The notes: generated from the sequence alone by a model not told the origin. 64,000 nucleotides of DNA from Antedon mediterranea (GCF_964355755.1 NC_092670.1:13949201-14013200); one strand, 5' to 3'; shown: positions 1-11,861, numbered from the stretch's first letter. A program made the numbers and translations.

Positions 1-1633
1 CACAGCTGGGAAATCTTTTCTCGAGATACGTTTTCACGAATTGGACATTGATTTTACGTATCCAAATGCTGGATGTATGGAATGCAAAACTAGCCAAAAA
101 GATAATAATTCTGATGTGTACAAAATTCGAAACATTTAGTATCATGCACTTCAGTGAAAAGTAACCTTATGACTATGTAGCACTATAGTTCAGACGATAA
201 ATCTCATCGATATGTTTTTCCAATTTGGAAATTTCCAAATTACATTGTAATTTGTTTTATATTATTTATAAAGATAATTATGAAACTTGATATTGTTGTA
301 AGTATGCGAGTCATGCCGGCTAACGGTATATTATAACACCAGTAATAAATCATAATGTGACTACAAGTTCGGCTCTAACGTAGACCTACTGATTAAAGGG
401 GGTGATGATATCCCTGATGAGATCGAGGAGGATTAAAGAGATAGAAAATATATAAAATCTGAAATGTTCCGCTTTTTTTGGATGAGCATTTATACGACCA
501 ATTTATTGCGTTACAACATACTGACAGTGGTAATGGGCGTAGAGAATATGTGGATAATTATGTAGTATGACTGTGGCAGATTTCATAGCAAATAAGAAGG
601 CATAGAAATGACTCCGACAAAAATGTGTGCCTAAAAAGAGCATGTGTAAGGGCATGCTCCGGGTATTTTAACCCGGTACTTGCACAGGCGACTCAACGGT
701 TCCTGGACAACCACACTAATCATTCAAAGGGACCACGGACTATTGTTAGGCCTGTTGATCAATGTATAGGCCTACCTATGCCCAGTTGCTACCACGGTTG
801 GAACCATAATAAATGGATATAGGTCTAAAGCATAATAAACAGCGTTTGGCGTCGATGGTTCCGAGCAAGGGGACCCTCCACTTATTGCCTCAATATCATT
901 TTAACCTGGGCTTGCTAAAGCATACCAGGGAAGGGCTAACAATAAAAAACAGATGAGGAACGAGGAACAACTACGCAGTTCCAGTATACAGAACGTAGTA
1001 TTCAAAACACATTTCACATTCAGCTATTAGTAAAAGAAAATACATTAGAGGAACGAATATCATTAAAGTATTGATTTCTGATGTACATTACGAATTCCTT
1101 CTAAGTGTACATTGTGCTATGATATAGGCCTAGAGAATGACTTACCTGTCACCATAGTCTCATGTCGTTTGATACAATCAACAATATATTCTTTCATCCA
1201 TTCTTTATAAATAAAAATAAGTTGTTTCAGGCACGACCGATACAATATACAACACCAAAGCTTTTCTCTTAATAATTTTAAGAATTCCGCTCATACAATA
1301 TACTGCATGGAATTTAAATTATATTATCAATATCAGCTCTTCAAACTGTTAGCAGATAACGCCGCCTAGTAGTGAGAGAGAGATACATTGACCAGTCGAG
1401 TCGCCGCATTATCAGGACAGACTGTCTAATGGCTACTAAAAAATTTTCTTTTGCGTGATATTTCATATAACGCGAGCATTTGATTCAATGAAAGAAGTTA
1501 CGTATGAATATTTGATTTGAAGTAACAGACGGTTCATAAGGTTGTAACATTTTTAACCAACAAAATGTTTTGTCAGAAATTTACAGTAGGCTACATTAAA
1601 AGAAATAATTGTATTTATAATTGTATATATTAT
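1..1633. other. Non-coding stretch, nothing recognised
   Basis: I see no gene, transposon terminus or tandem array here. The sequence is AT-rich with scattered stops in all frames. The only longer open frame (625-822) starts at GTG, has no recognisable motif and looks like chance. TAGGCCTA occurs at about 766 and 1123. Confidence 0.5.
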
Positions 1634-1818
1634 TGTTGATATAAAGTTTGCGGTACACCACGTGTATTAGTTCTGAAAAGAACTGTTGAGTTTCTCGACG
1701 TTTCGATCAATATCCATTCTCACTCCTGAGGGACGATCAAAGCATATTGATCGAAACGTCGAGCAACTCAACAGATCTTTCAGAACTAATACACGTGGTG
1801 TACCGCAAACTTTATCAA
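1634..1818. repeat. Long inverted repeat (hairpin), Penelope-like terminus candidate
   Basis: Two arms of about 75 bp (about 1641-1716 and 1744-1815) are near-perfect reverse complements. Both carry the words GGTACACCACGTG and CGACGTTTCGATC, and a loop of under 30 bp separates them. The loop and right arm contain CTGAGGGA, a 6-bp stem GATCAA/TTGATC, then GAAAC. That order resembles the core of the hammerhead ribozymes known from Penelope-like retroelements (CUGANGA, stem II, GAAA), but here the first box has one extra G. The hairpin is seen directly; the ribozyme and Penelope link is inference. Confidence 0.6.
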
Positions 1819-1940
1819 CATTTGATTTCGCCATACAAACCTTCAAACAATGTATATATTATTATTATAAACATAATAAATTTAATTGAATAAATAAATC
1901 GTGAGATGATTTAATAATATCTGGAAAAGACAAAAAGGTT

Positions 1941-2387
1941 ATGTGTGTGAAGTATTGGATACTGATGAAATAAATATGTGACGAACCTATAAGATAAACA
2001 AAAAAAAAAGGGGAGAAAATAGTAATGGGTTCACAGAAAAACAAGACATACTACTTATCAAGTTTAGCAATTGAAAACAATTATCTGTCAAATCAATACT
2101 AATTCACTTTAAGCAATTAGTTAACGGAAGAAAATATCTTACTACAGTACTATACTCACGAAAGTACGAGTAGTACTTTAAAAATCGCACTTTTTACTCA
2201 ATAGTGTCCAGATGGAGGAGGAGGAGAAAATGAGTAAGTCCTAGACTCGGGTACCCCGAGTAAAAAGAGACAGTATACCAGAATCCATACGGTAAAATGA
2301 AATATTTCTCTAAATGATGTACTCACAAAATAGAACTTGTAGGCATATCCGCACAAAAAGATAAATAAATAATTAGGCTTATCCGTA
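1941..2387. repeat. Direct duplication, copy 1 (intact empty-site copy)
   Basis: This 447-bp unit is repeated immediately downstream. Its left part (1941-2172) recurs at 2388-2618 with a one-base difference in an A-run. Its right part (2173-2387) recurs at 9916-10130 with the same length. Inside this copy the sequence gagTAgtac is uninterrupted. In the second copy a 7.3-kb element sits at exactly that TA. No coding content is evident. Confidence 0.92.
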
Positions 2388-2639
2388 ATGTGTGTGAAGT
2401 ATTGGATACTGATGAAATAAATATGTGACGAACCTATAAGATAAACAAAAAAAAAGGGGAGAAAATAGTAATGGGTTCACAGAAAAACAAGACATACTAC
2501 TTATCAAGTTTAGCAATTGAAAACAATTATCTGTCAAATCAATACTAATTCACTTTAAGCAATTAGTTAACGGAAGAAAATATCTTACTACAGTACTATA
2601 CTCACGAAAGTACGAGTACACAGCAAAATTTGAAATTCT

Positions 2640-4480
2640 AAGCAAGAAAAAAAAATCTTGTTTTAAGAAAAAATTCTTAAAATAAGTATTTTTTTTCTTG
2701 TCAAGATTTAAAATTACTTAAAACAAGAAATAATTTTCTAGAAAAGACACATTTTCTTAAATTAAGTTTTGCAATATTCTTGAAAATGCTTATTACAAGA
2801 AATATTTTACTTAAAATAAGAAGTCAATATCATTCTCTTCTTATTAAGAATAGTTTTGCTTAAAACAAGATTTGAAAATACTTAATTTGAAAAGTATTTT
2901 ACTTAAAATAAGAAATCTATATTATATTTATCCCTATCAAGAATAATTTTTCTTAAATCAAGATTGATGAATTATAAAAATTACTTAAAACAATCAATAT
3001 TTTTCTAGGTAAGACAAAGTTTCTTAAATTAGGTTTCGCAATAGTCTTGAAAATACTTGTTTTGAGAAATATTTTACTTAAAATAAGAAGTCAATTTCAC
3101 ACTACCCTTATCAAGATTATTTTTACTTGAATCAAGATTCGCAATATTCTTGAAAATGCTTATTACAAGAAATATTTTACTTAAAATAAGAAGTCAATAT
3201 CATTCTCTTCTTATTAAGAATAGTTTTGCTTAAAACAAGATTTGAAAATACTTAATTTGAAAAGTATTTTACTTAAAATAAGAAATCAATATTATATTTA
3301 TCCCTATCAAGAATAATTTTTCTTAAATCAAGATTGATGAATTCTAAAAATTACTTAAAACAATAAATATTTTTCTAGGTAAGACAAAGTTTCTTAAATT
3401 AGGTTTCGCAATATTCTTAAAAATACTTATTTTGAGAAATGTTTTACTTAAAATAAGAAGTCAATATCATACTATCTTATCAAGACTATTTTTGCTTAAA
3501 TTGAGATTCGCAATATTTTAAAAAATACTTATTTTGAGAAATGTTTTACTTAAAATAAGAAGTCAATATCATACTATCTTATCAAGACTATTTTTACTTG
3601 AATCAAGATTCGCAATATTCTTAAAAATACTTATTTCGAGAAATGTTTTACTTAAAATAAGAAGTCAATATCATACTATCTTATCAAGACTATTTTTGCT
3701 TAAATTGAGATTCGCAATATTTAAAAAAATACTTATTTTGAAAAATGTTTTACTTAAAATAAGAAGTCAATATCATACTATCCTATCAAGACTATTTTTG
3801 CTTGAATTCAGATTCGCAATATTCTGATTTTGAGAAATGTTTTACTTAAAATAAGAAGTCAATATCATACTATCTTATCAAGACTATTTTTACTTGAATC
3901 AAGATTCGCAATATTCTTAAAAATACTTATTTCGAGAAATGTTTTACTTAAAATAAGAAGTCAATATCATACTATCTTATCAAGACTATTTTTGCTTAAA
4001 TTGAGATTCGCAATATTTAAAAAAATACTTATTTTGAAAAATGTTTTACTTAAAATAAGAAGTCAATATCATACTATCCTATCAAGACTATTTTTGCTTG
4101 AATTCAGATTCGCAATATTCTGATTTTGAGAAATGTTTTACTTAAAATAAGAAGTCAATATCATACTATCTTATCAAGACTATTTTTACTTGAATCAAGA
4201 TTCGCAATATTCTTTAAAATACTTATTTTGAGAAATGTTTTACTTACAATAAGAAGTCAATATCATACTATCTTATCAAGACTATTTTTGCTTAAATTGA
4301 GATTCGCAATATTTTTAAAAATACTTATTTTGAGAAATGTTTTACTTAAGATAAGAAGTCAATATCATACTACAGTATATCATATCAAGACTTTTTTGCT
4401 TGAATTGAAGTCAATTCTATTTTAATATTCTTAAAAATACTTATTTTGAGAAATGTTTTACTTAAAATAGATTGTCAATA
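2640..4480. repeat. Left subterminal tandem array of the 7.3-kb transposon
   Basis: Units of roughly 100 bp repeat a pattern containing TTACTTAAAATAAGAAG, a run of TCAATATCAT and a TTGCTTAAATTGAGATTCGCAATAT-like segment. From 3534 onward three units form a 296-bp higher-order repeat, with matching positions at 3534, 3830 and 4126. Open frames across this stretch come from repeat periodicity and lack a credible protein. The core word CTTAAAATAAG is the reverse complement of the CTTATTTTAAG seen in the right array. Confidence 0.88.
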
Positions 4481-5266
4481 TCCTTATATTCACACAACGG
4501 TAGAGCAGTTAGCACTTCAGTTTCAACTGATGAAAGAATCTGGGTAATCAAACTGTTTGTGCTTTGAATAATCGATTGCACTGCAACCTAAAGAAAATAA
4601 TATTGATTTAATATTTTTTATATTCAAGTTTTAATATATTTAAAAACTAAGTTGTGCTTTAGTTGGGGAGCTATGCAGCCTAACAAAAAAAATGTTATTT
4701 GTAACAATGAAATTGGTCACAAAAAAATGCAACATAAACTTAGAGTGTATAATGCCTAGGCCTAGGCCTAGTACCCAAGTCCTATAGTTACTATAGCTAA
4801 TAGTCCTGTATAATAACAGTACCAGCAAGGCCTAGGAAATAGACGTATTTCTCTAATAAAAAATAGTTTAAAATGCATAATTGTTGTAATTTTAAAGCAA
4901 AATGGCTTACCTGTGGAATCTTGTTTCTCTCCTTTAATTTTTGTAGAAAGAAATCAGCATTTTTTATACTATTATCTGCTTGTTCATCCTCTAGTTAGTA
5001 GGCCTTCTTGCTGAGCATCAACAAGATAATTAATATTAAACAATCATTAACAGTATAACAATACTAGAATTATCACTACTACTATCGTCAGTTGATAACT
5101 CATCCCCGTTATAATAGTTTTTTTCTTCATTAACTTCGTCAGTCTCCTAGTCTAGGCCTAGTTCTACTTCATCCTCAATTGGCATCCTAGTTTTCTCCAG
5201 GCATACTTATATACTGATGTTTCCATCGTCAACTGCAGGAGGTTGCCGATTGTTATACTCGTCCTT
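4462..5266 (-). pseudogene. Decayed minus-strand gene inside the transposon
   Basis: Two clean exon-like blocks are visible. 4911-4988 reads 26 codons beginning DEQADNSIKNADFFLQKL and ends at a GT donor. 4462-4587 reads VAVQSIIQSTNSLITQ onward to a TAA stop, after a pyrimidine-rich AG acceptor; both are phase 0. Upstream (about 5020-5266) acidic and serine-rich coding remnants such as ELSTDDSSSDN are broken by in-frame stops (for example TAG between GLD and ETDEV). The FLxKLKE...PQ pattern recalls uncharacterised mobile-element ORFs in invertebrate genomes, from memory only. I infer a transposon gene that is no longer intact; its function is unknown. Confidence 0.55.
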
Positions 5267-5269
5267 AAA

Positions 5270-5536
5270 ATGGCGTCTTATGACATGCTTGTAAAACGAA
5301 TTGTAAATTCCAAAGCTTGCCGGGCAGCGAACCACCAATTCCACATGTTACTCGAAAATTCGGAGTATTTCCATGAATTGAATTATAATGCCTTAGCAAA
5401 TAGGGTAGCAAATACTGTACCTACTTCAGTTTACTGGCACCAACTTATCGCTTTTTTTCGGACTGCAACAAACATGTGTCATTATTATTGTCTGTCGTAT
5501 TACTGTTGGTCCAGACGTTTTATAGATTTACTTTAA
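5270..5536 (+). CDS. Hypothetical 88-aa ORF in transposon interior
   Basis: It opens with ATG in a fair context (AAAATGG) and begins MASYDMLVKRIVNSKACR. The first 60 codons have a mixed, protein-like composition; the last 20 turn cysteine- and tyrosine-rich and may be read-through past a missed splice site. It starts four bases from the end of the minus-strand pseudogene, so the element may have carried two divergent genes. I do not recognise the family. It could be a first exon or chance. Confidence 0.35.
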   Translation: MASYDMLVKRIVNSKACRAANHQFHMLLENSEYFHELNYNALANRVANTVPTSVYWHQLIAFFRTATNMCHYYCLSYYCWSRRFIDLL

Positions 5537-5799
5537 TCACCATGGAGGTTTATACCTCCATGCTTTAACGTTGAGCAGTATAATGACCTTATACATTCTG
5601 GGTAAAAGGCCAGCGATAAATTTTTGGTTATAGTTGAAAAACAACACTGTGTGGTCGATGACCTAGCTCCCGGCGGGATCATGGCCAACGGTTTTTTAAA
5701 GTAATCATTCAAAATCTAGAGTTTGTAAGTAAAAGACACCTTTCATCGCAATTTATTTATTAAATGCTTCAATAGGCCTAGTAAGATTAGTCTAATATA

Positions 5800-7675
5800 A
5801 TGTCGAAGGAAGACGCTTTGTTGAAGATCCGAGAAATAGATGAAGAAGTGGCCAACATGTTACGCATTTTAACAGGTTCGTAGGCCTAATAATTATATTT
5901 TAATCTGCCAGCAGTCTAGGCTAGGCCTAGCTAGCCTAGGCTCCTTCCTAGTTAGTAATACTGTAGGCCTGGAACTAGTAGGTCTAGGCTAGCCTACTAT
6001 GCCTGTACTGACGGACAGGTGTATAGGTTTAGCTTAGCATTTTAGTTCAGACATTGACAGAGGGGACAAATATTGTCGGACCTATTTCAGCTAGGCTAGG
6101 CTAGGTATAAGGAAGGCCTAATAATAGATAATACAATTATAATGTAACAGTTATTTTGCAATGTAGCCATGAAATATCTACGAAGGATTATATTATATAC
6201 ACATATTTCAATGAAAAATATAATGACATTTAAAAACACTTCTTTATATTTAATTAATTGTACACACTAAGTAATTCCCGAAGTGATCACATCGATATTG
6301 AAACTTAATGTTTTTAACTCTAAATTTTTAAAAAAACATACTAAAAAAACAAACAAAAAACATACGTACTGCATAACTAAAATTGTTATATTAAATTTCT
6401 TTTTAAAAAACTGTGTTATTTACAATATCTTAAATTATTTGTTAGGTAATTGAAGAAGTTCGAAGGATACTAATTATTACTAGGCAAAGAGGAATGAAAT
6501 ACAAAAGAAAGCTTTTTAAAAAAGTGCTTAGCAAATTTTTCCAAAGAAGAGAATAATATAGTTTATTTTGGTATTTTAAAGAGAAACACCAGTCCTCCAT
6601 CTGGTAAGTACAGTGTATGTTTTTGTACTTTTATCTATTCATAAATATTTTTATAATGGACCAATGGTAGTGAGGAAAATACGTGTACATATTGTGTACG
6701 TATTTTTAACAGCTTGGTTCGACTCAAGCTAGTGTCATGCACTCCTCCCTTTGACAACTAAAATTAAATAAATGACTTATGAATATTAATTTTTGACATA
6801 TTAATGCTCTCCTGGCCAGCCCACCCTTTCCCCTTCCTTTTACATTGACCACCTACAAAACTGTAGGCTACATTATTAAAAATTTGAGCTACAGTATATC
6901 AAGTTTATGTCCATACATTATTCCACTCATTTAAATAAATTTATATAATATAATGTTTTCAATTTGTTATTTTTGGTTAGGTTCAAAGATAACCCATATG
7001 TTGTCAAATCTGTCAAACATATTTGTTGGGAAAAACTCATCAAAAAAAGTCTGCCGACCTTGAAGGTATTTAGTGTTTTTTTAAATTTAAAATACAAGTA
7101 ACATTATGTACATTAAAAAAAAATATCTTAAAGTGTTTTTTTAAAATCAAATTTATCTTAGCTTAAAATTCGAGGTATATACTATGTTTACAATAATTTA
7201 TTAAAATCAAACAATTAAACAAAATTTACATTTAATTGTATGATTGTTATTATAAACATTGATACAGAATAAAAACATCAATCAGGATTGAGCACCGTTT
7301 TGCGTATTGTCTTCCTAAATAGTAATATTAAAAATAAATTTAGACCCTAATAATTTAACTAAAAATAATAGATACAGCCAGGCCTGTCTTTGGGATCGGT
7401 ATAAACAGGGCAAAGTTTGTGATTAAAAAGTTCAAATGCATATTCCACCCACCCTTATGTCTTATAATGTAAAATTATTCTTACCACCGTTCTAATATTG
7501 CGTCATGTTTTTGTGTTTACCGCCCCAGATATAGGACTCTAAAACCACACCGTACCCAATTAGTTGATGATGTTACACATATTTTAAATACAGTAATAAC
7601 TAAAACTATATTAATCTCTTTTCATTTTTAGGAACATGAATAAAGATCCAGAATCCTGGTCTTCACGCCGATCAG
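5800..7675 (+). other. Exon-like blocks on the plus strand of the transposon
   Basis: Three blocks look like exons. 5800-5875 starts MSKEDALLKIREIDEEV and ends ACAG before GT. 6981-7065 follows a TTGGTTAG acceptor and ends GAAG before GT; one frame is fully open. 7632-7675 follows a TTTTTAG acceptor and ends before GTAATA. I could not link them into one frame without meeting stops, so the gene is either decayed or its exons are misread. The charged first block could form a coiled coil. Family unknown. Confidence 0.3.
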
Positions 7676-8359
7676 GTAATATGCCGGTATTGCTTTTGTA
7701 CACAGAAATGGCCTACATTAAAGTTTAGCAAACAATTCTAACTACAAAGAAAGCAAAATTAGATGAGGCTCTAGTTACTCTCCTCTCCACTTTTTACCTT
7801 CTGGATTTCGATTATCCAAAATGAAAAGAAGTAGGCCTCACTATCCTTTAACAGTTAGTGATTTGTGATGAAAACACACCTGTACACTTGACAAAGGCTG
7901 TTGAATCATCATTAGTATACCTTAATAAATTTAAAGACACCTAATAGTTTAAAGCCCAGGTGCGGGAGAAGAATTTTACGAAATTTGTATTTTACCATTT
8001 TAATGTTTTTAAGTTTTCTTTTGATGGCATTTTATTATTAATAAAAACAAGTTTGTTTTAAAGAAGTTGTATATATTATTGTACCTAATGTCATGTAAAT
8101 TGTAGTTCTTAATGAAAATAACAGTATTGTTAATATTATGTTTTATAAAATTCTTGAATTTATTTGTTTAAGTAAAATATTTCTTAAAATGAGTATTCAT
8201 TTATCGTTCTTAAAATAAATTTTTAATGATTTATATTTTATAGAATTCTTGTTTCAAGCAATTTTTTTCCCAATATAAGTAAGAATTTACGAATTTTAAT
8301 TTGATAGAATTCTTGTTTCAAGCAATACTTTTCTTAAAATAAGTAAACATTTACTGGTT

Positions 8360-9640
8360 TTTATTTGATAGACTTCTTGTTTACTTATTTTAAAAAAAGT
8401 TTTGCTTGAAACAAGAATTCTACAAATAAAAATCGGAATATTCTTACTTATTTTAAGAAATATATTGCTTGAAACAAGAAAACTAAAAATATAAATCGGA
8501 ATATTCTTACTTATTTTAAGAAAAATATTGCTTAAAACAAGAATTCTAAAAAATACAAACCGGAATATTCTTACTTATTTTAAGAAAAATATTGCTTGAA
8601 ACAAGAATTCTACAAATAAAAATCGGAATATTCTTACTTATTTTAAGAAATATATTGCTTGAAACAAGAATTCAAAAAATACAAATCGGAATATTCTTAC
8701 TTATTTTAAGAAAAATATTGCTTAAAACAAGAATTCAAAAAATACAAATCGGAATATTCTTACTTATTTTAAGAAAAATATTGCTTGAAACAAGAATTCA
8801 AAAAATACAAATCGGAATATTCTTACTTATTTTAAGAAAAATAATGCTTGAAACAAGAATTCAAAAAATACAAATCGGAATATTCTTACTTATTTTAAGA
8901 AATATATTCCTTGAAACAAGAATATTAAAATTAAAAATCGGAATATTCTTACTTATTTTAAGAAAAATATTGCTTAAAACAAGAATTCTAAAAAATACAA
9001 ATCGGAATATTCTTACTTATTTTAAGAAAAATATTGCTTGAAACAAGAATTCTACAAATAAAAATCGGAATATTCTTACTTATTTTAAGAAATATTTTGC
9101 TTGAAACAAGAATTCAAAAAAATACAAATCGGAATATTCTTACTTATTTTAAGAAATATTTTGCTTGAAACAAGAATTAAAAAAATACAAATCGGAATAT
9201 TCTTACTTATTTTAAGAAAACTATTGCTTGAAACAAGAATTCAAAAAATACAAATCGGAATATTCTTACTTATTTTAAGAAAAATATTGCTTGAAACAAG
9301 AATTCAAAAAATAAAAATCGGAATATTCTTACTTATTTTAAGAAATATCTTGCTTGAAACAAGAATTCAAAAAAATACAAATCGGAATATTCTTACTTAT
9401 TTTAAGAAAAATATTGCTTAAAACAAGAATTCTATAAAATACAAATCGGAATATTCTTACTTATTTTAAGAAATATATTGCTTGAAACAAGAATTCTATA
9501 AAATACAAATCGGAATATTCTTACTTATTTTAAGAAATATATTGCTTGAAACAAGAATTCAAAAAAATACAAATCGGAATATTCTTACTTATTTTAAGAA
9601 AAATATTGCTTGAAACAAGAATTCTATTTTAAAAAATCGA
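8360..9640. repeat. Right subterminal tandem array of the 7.3-kb transposon (63-bp units)
   Basis: About 20 units of 60-63 bp each contain CGGAATATTCTTACTTATTT, TAAGAAAAATATTGC and TTGAAACAAGAATTC. The 63-bp spacing keeps reading frames open (8592-9041, 9101-9421), giving a repetitive ETRIQKIQIGIFLLILR peptide that I regard as an artefact of period and AT bias. Downstream (9640-9913) diverged CTTGGTAAGAA-type half-repeats lead to the terminus. Confidence 0.88.
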
Positions 9641-10716
9641 TAAATTGTTACTTATTTTAAGGCAGATACTGCTTAAAACAAGAATGAAAAAAGCAATTAA
9701 ATTCTTGGTAAGAATATTGTTCTTAAAGTATTATTTCTTGGTAAGAATAATTTTCTTGATAAGAATTTGTGTGATTCTTGTTAAGAATTTTACGATTCTT
9801 GGTAAGCCAAAAAGTATTGAAATACGGACAAGTCAAAATTTACTTGTTTCAAGAAATATTTTGCTTGAAACAAGTTTTTTTTTTCTTAAAACAAGAATCA
9901 GAATTTTGCTGTGTAGTACTTTAAAAATCGCACTTTTTACTCAATAGTGTCCAGATGGAGGAGGAGGAGAAAATGAGTAAGTCCTAGACTCGGGTACCCC
10001 GAGTAAAAAGAGACAGTATACCAGAATCCATACGGTAAAATGAAATATTTCTCTAAATGATGTACTCACAAAATAGAACTTGTAGGCATATCCGCACAAA
10101 AAGATAAATAAATAATTAGGCTTATCCGTAAGGTAATCAATCTATTCATCAGTTACAGTTGCACCGTTCACTATCACGTTACATTTTCAGTATTTCGAGT
10201 GTTGCTTGGTTGTGCATTTCTTTCGTTTGCATTGGTACTATGAAGCAGACTATTAATATGGGCGTTAACTTTCTTGTCTGATGTTTAGAAATGTATATTG
10301 TACATAGTTTGCATTATGGCACCGTTGCGCAACTTAATGTTCTTAACATACCTTACTCCACGACGACGATTCTCTAATTGAAAACAAAACCGCCCATTCT
10401 GTATTGAATAGTGGGACTAGTTCATCGTCATTTTAATTTCACATATAGGCTAATTTTTTTTTATAAATTGTCATAGTATATCTTACAAAAAATAAAAAAA
10501 ACCGCTTTTGCTCAATTTTAAAAAATACGTATGGATATGAAAACGCAATAATTATGACGTATGGAAGGCAAACATGGTTTACCGTTTGAGATAGAAACTA
10601 TACACAAAAACGGATGAAGGAATGTTTTTAAATCCTCGGAGCACAACATTGTTGAGAGCCGAGCATTATCGTATCGTACCAAGTTCCCATCTATTAGTTA
10701 CAGTAAGTTGTTTATT

Positions 10717-10873
10717 AAGCTTGGTTCCCACTGGGACACAACGCATACGTATACTGCGCAACGTGTGAACTGACCAATCACAATCGACAGTTTTCATGAT
10801 CCATCGCGTCGTGATTGGTCAATGTAAGTTGTGAGCTTACGTCCTCTATTGCGTCCGAGTGGGAGTCAAGCTT
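10717..10873. mobile_element. CCAAT-containing palindromic MITE, copy 1
   Basis: The ends are AAGCTTGGTTCCCACT and its inverted form GTGGGAGTCAAGCTT. The centre has GACCAATCACAA and, inverted, GTGATTGGTCAA around ACAGTT. It is one of seven copies in the window and has no coding content. Confidence 0.85.
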
Positions 10874-11606
10874 TATAAGATAAATACAACACGACTGGGT
10901 GACTAGATCCAACAAAATAAATTAATTTGCTAAAGAAGAAAACAATAAAGGTAAACCGAAAAAAACAAATTAATCAATTCGAGAAAATTAATCAGTGACT
11001 GATTGCAACAAAAAATAAATGTGTCGGCACACAACTTAGTTGACATGCAGGCTACGAGTCAATGTAAGCGCCAATATAAGTACAATATTTTACGATAAAA
11101 CACTAAAGTAATTTGAGAAGATGAAATTTGTCTTGTCATGAATCATTTGTCTGTCGTGTAAAGTGCAATGATGATGAATCTCTCGGAGTCATAGACCTAA
11201 AATATGACGTGATACCGCGGGCCAGTGGGCGAATAGAAATGGGCGGCGAAAACACGTTCATAAAAAGCGACTGATATCTGGTATCTTTTAGTAGGCCTAT
11301 TCATAAGGTTATATGTAGGAGGCATACTATATTGCATTCCAGTGGGCATTTGAAAAGACTTAACAATGGTTATGAGCGAATTAGTAGTCACAATATGTTA
11401 CGCTGGATTCCCAATGTAATACCTTATCGCAAAAAGGGCGAACAAAAAGTATTGAAGTTAAACGGTGGCGATGAATTCACACACAAACCGTCTCGGTCAC
11501 AAGCTTCTTTCATTGGATTTCATTTAAACAACTGTAGCAATAACATCCTAACCGTACGATGTAAACAGAAAGTTTTATTCCGACAAGGTCCCAAACTGCG
11601 TCCCGT

Positions 11607-11774
11607 ATGTTTCCGAAAGTTGTACTAGATTTTAATCTAAACTTAAAAAATATGTCACAAAATGATAAGTTTATATTTATTATGGGTGCAAATGATCCCG
11701 ATATCATCAAACCAGTGATGAAGTATGTATGTTCGGCGTTTGAAAGGCGCTCGACTATTCAGGCCTCCACCTGA
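11607..11774 (+). CDS. Possible 55-aa ORF or exon fragment, unknown
   Basis: ATG opens a frame beginning MFPKVVLDFNLNLKNMSQ and containing FIFIMGANDPDIIKPVMKY, ending at TGA 11772-11774. The composition (a hydrophobic-strand-like FIFIMG run, then NDPD) is more protein-like than neighbouring frames. I see no homology I can name, and upstream frames are closed. It may be a fragment of a retroelement ORF or chance. Confidence 0.25.
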   Translation: MFPKVVLDFNLNLKNMSQNDKFIFIMGANDPDIIKPVMKYVCSAFERRSTIQAST

Positions 11775-11825
11775 TACTGAGCGACCTTTATGCAACATTG
11801 AATGCTTTTATGATTGCTTTTTCTT

Positions 11826-11861
<36 letters not shown>

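Larger units (their letters stand above)
2619..9913. mobile_element. 7.3-kb DNA transposon with TA target-site duplication and array-built ends
   Basis: The ends are inverted: CACAGCAAAATT at 2619 and its reverse complement ending at 9913. Each is flanked by TA, and the uninterrupted target is preserved at 2168-2176, so the boundaries are exact. Inside each terminus lie long tandem arrays (about 2640-4480 and 8360-9640) built on words such as CTTAAAATAAG in opposite orientations. The middle holds decayed exons on the minus strand (4462-5266) and exon-like blocks on the plus strand (5270-7675). A TA duplication fits the Tc1/mariner/IS630 superfamily or ISL2EU-type elements, but I recognise no transposase catalytic motif, so the class is open. 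The ends show no frameable protein of their own. Confidence 0.88.
2388..10130. repeat. Direct duplication, copy 2, split by a transposon
   Basis: This is the second copy of the 447-bp unit. Its left part is 2388-2618 and its right part is 9916-10130. They are separated by the 2619-9913 element, with the TA dinucleotide on both sides (2617-2618 and 9914-9915). The two halves still match copy 1 almost perfectly, so the duplication and insertion both look recent. Confidence 0.9.

Noticed and set aside
3534-4425. Three consecutive open frames encoding RNVLLKIRSQYHTILSR-type repeats
   Set aside because: They are the left transposon array read in one frame; the 296-bp period and AT bias create them.
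8592-9421. Long open frames with repeated ETRIQKIQIGIFLLIL
   Set aside because: 63-bp units divisible by three keep any stop-free frame open; no start context, and non-repeat flanks are closed.
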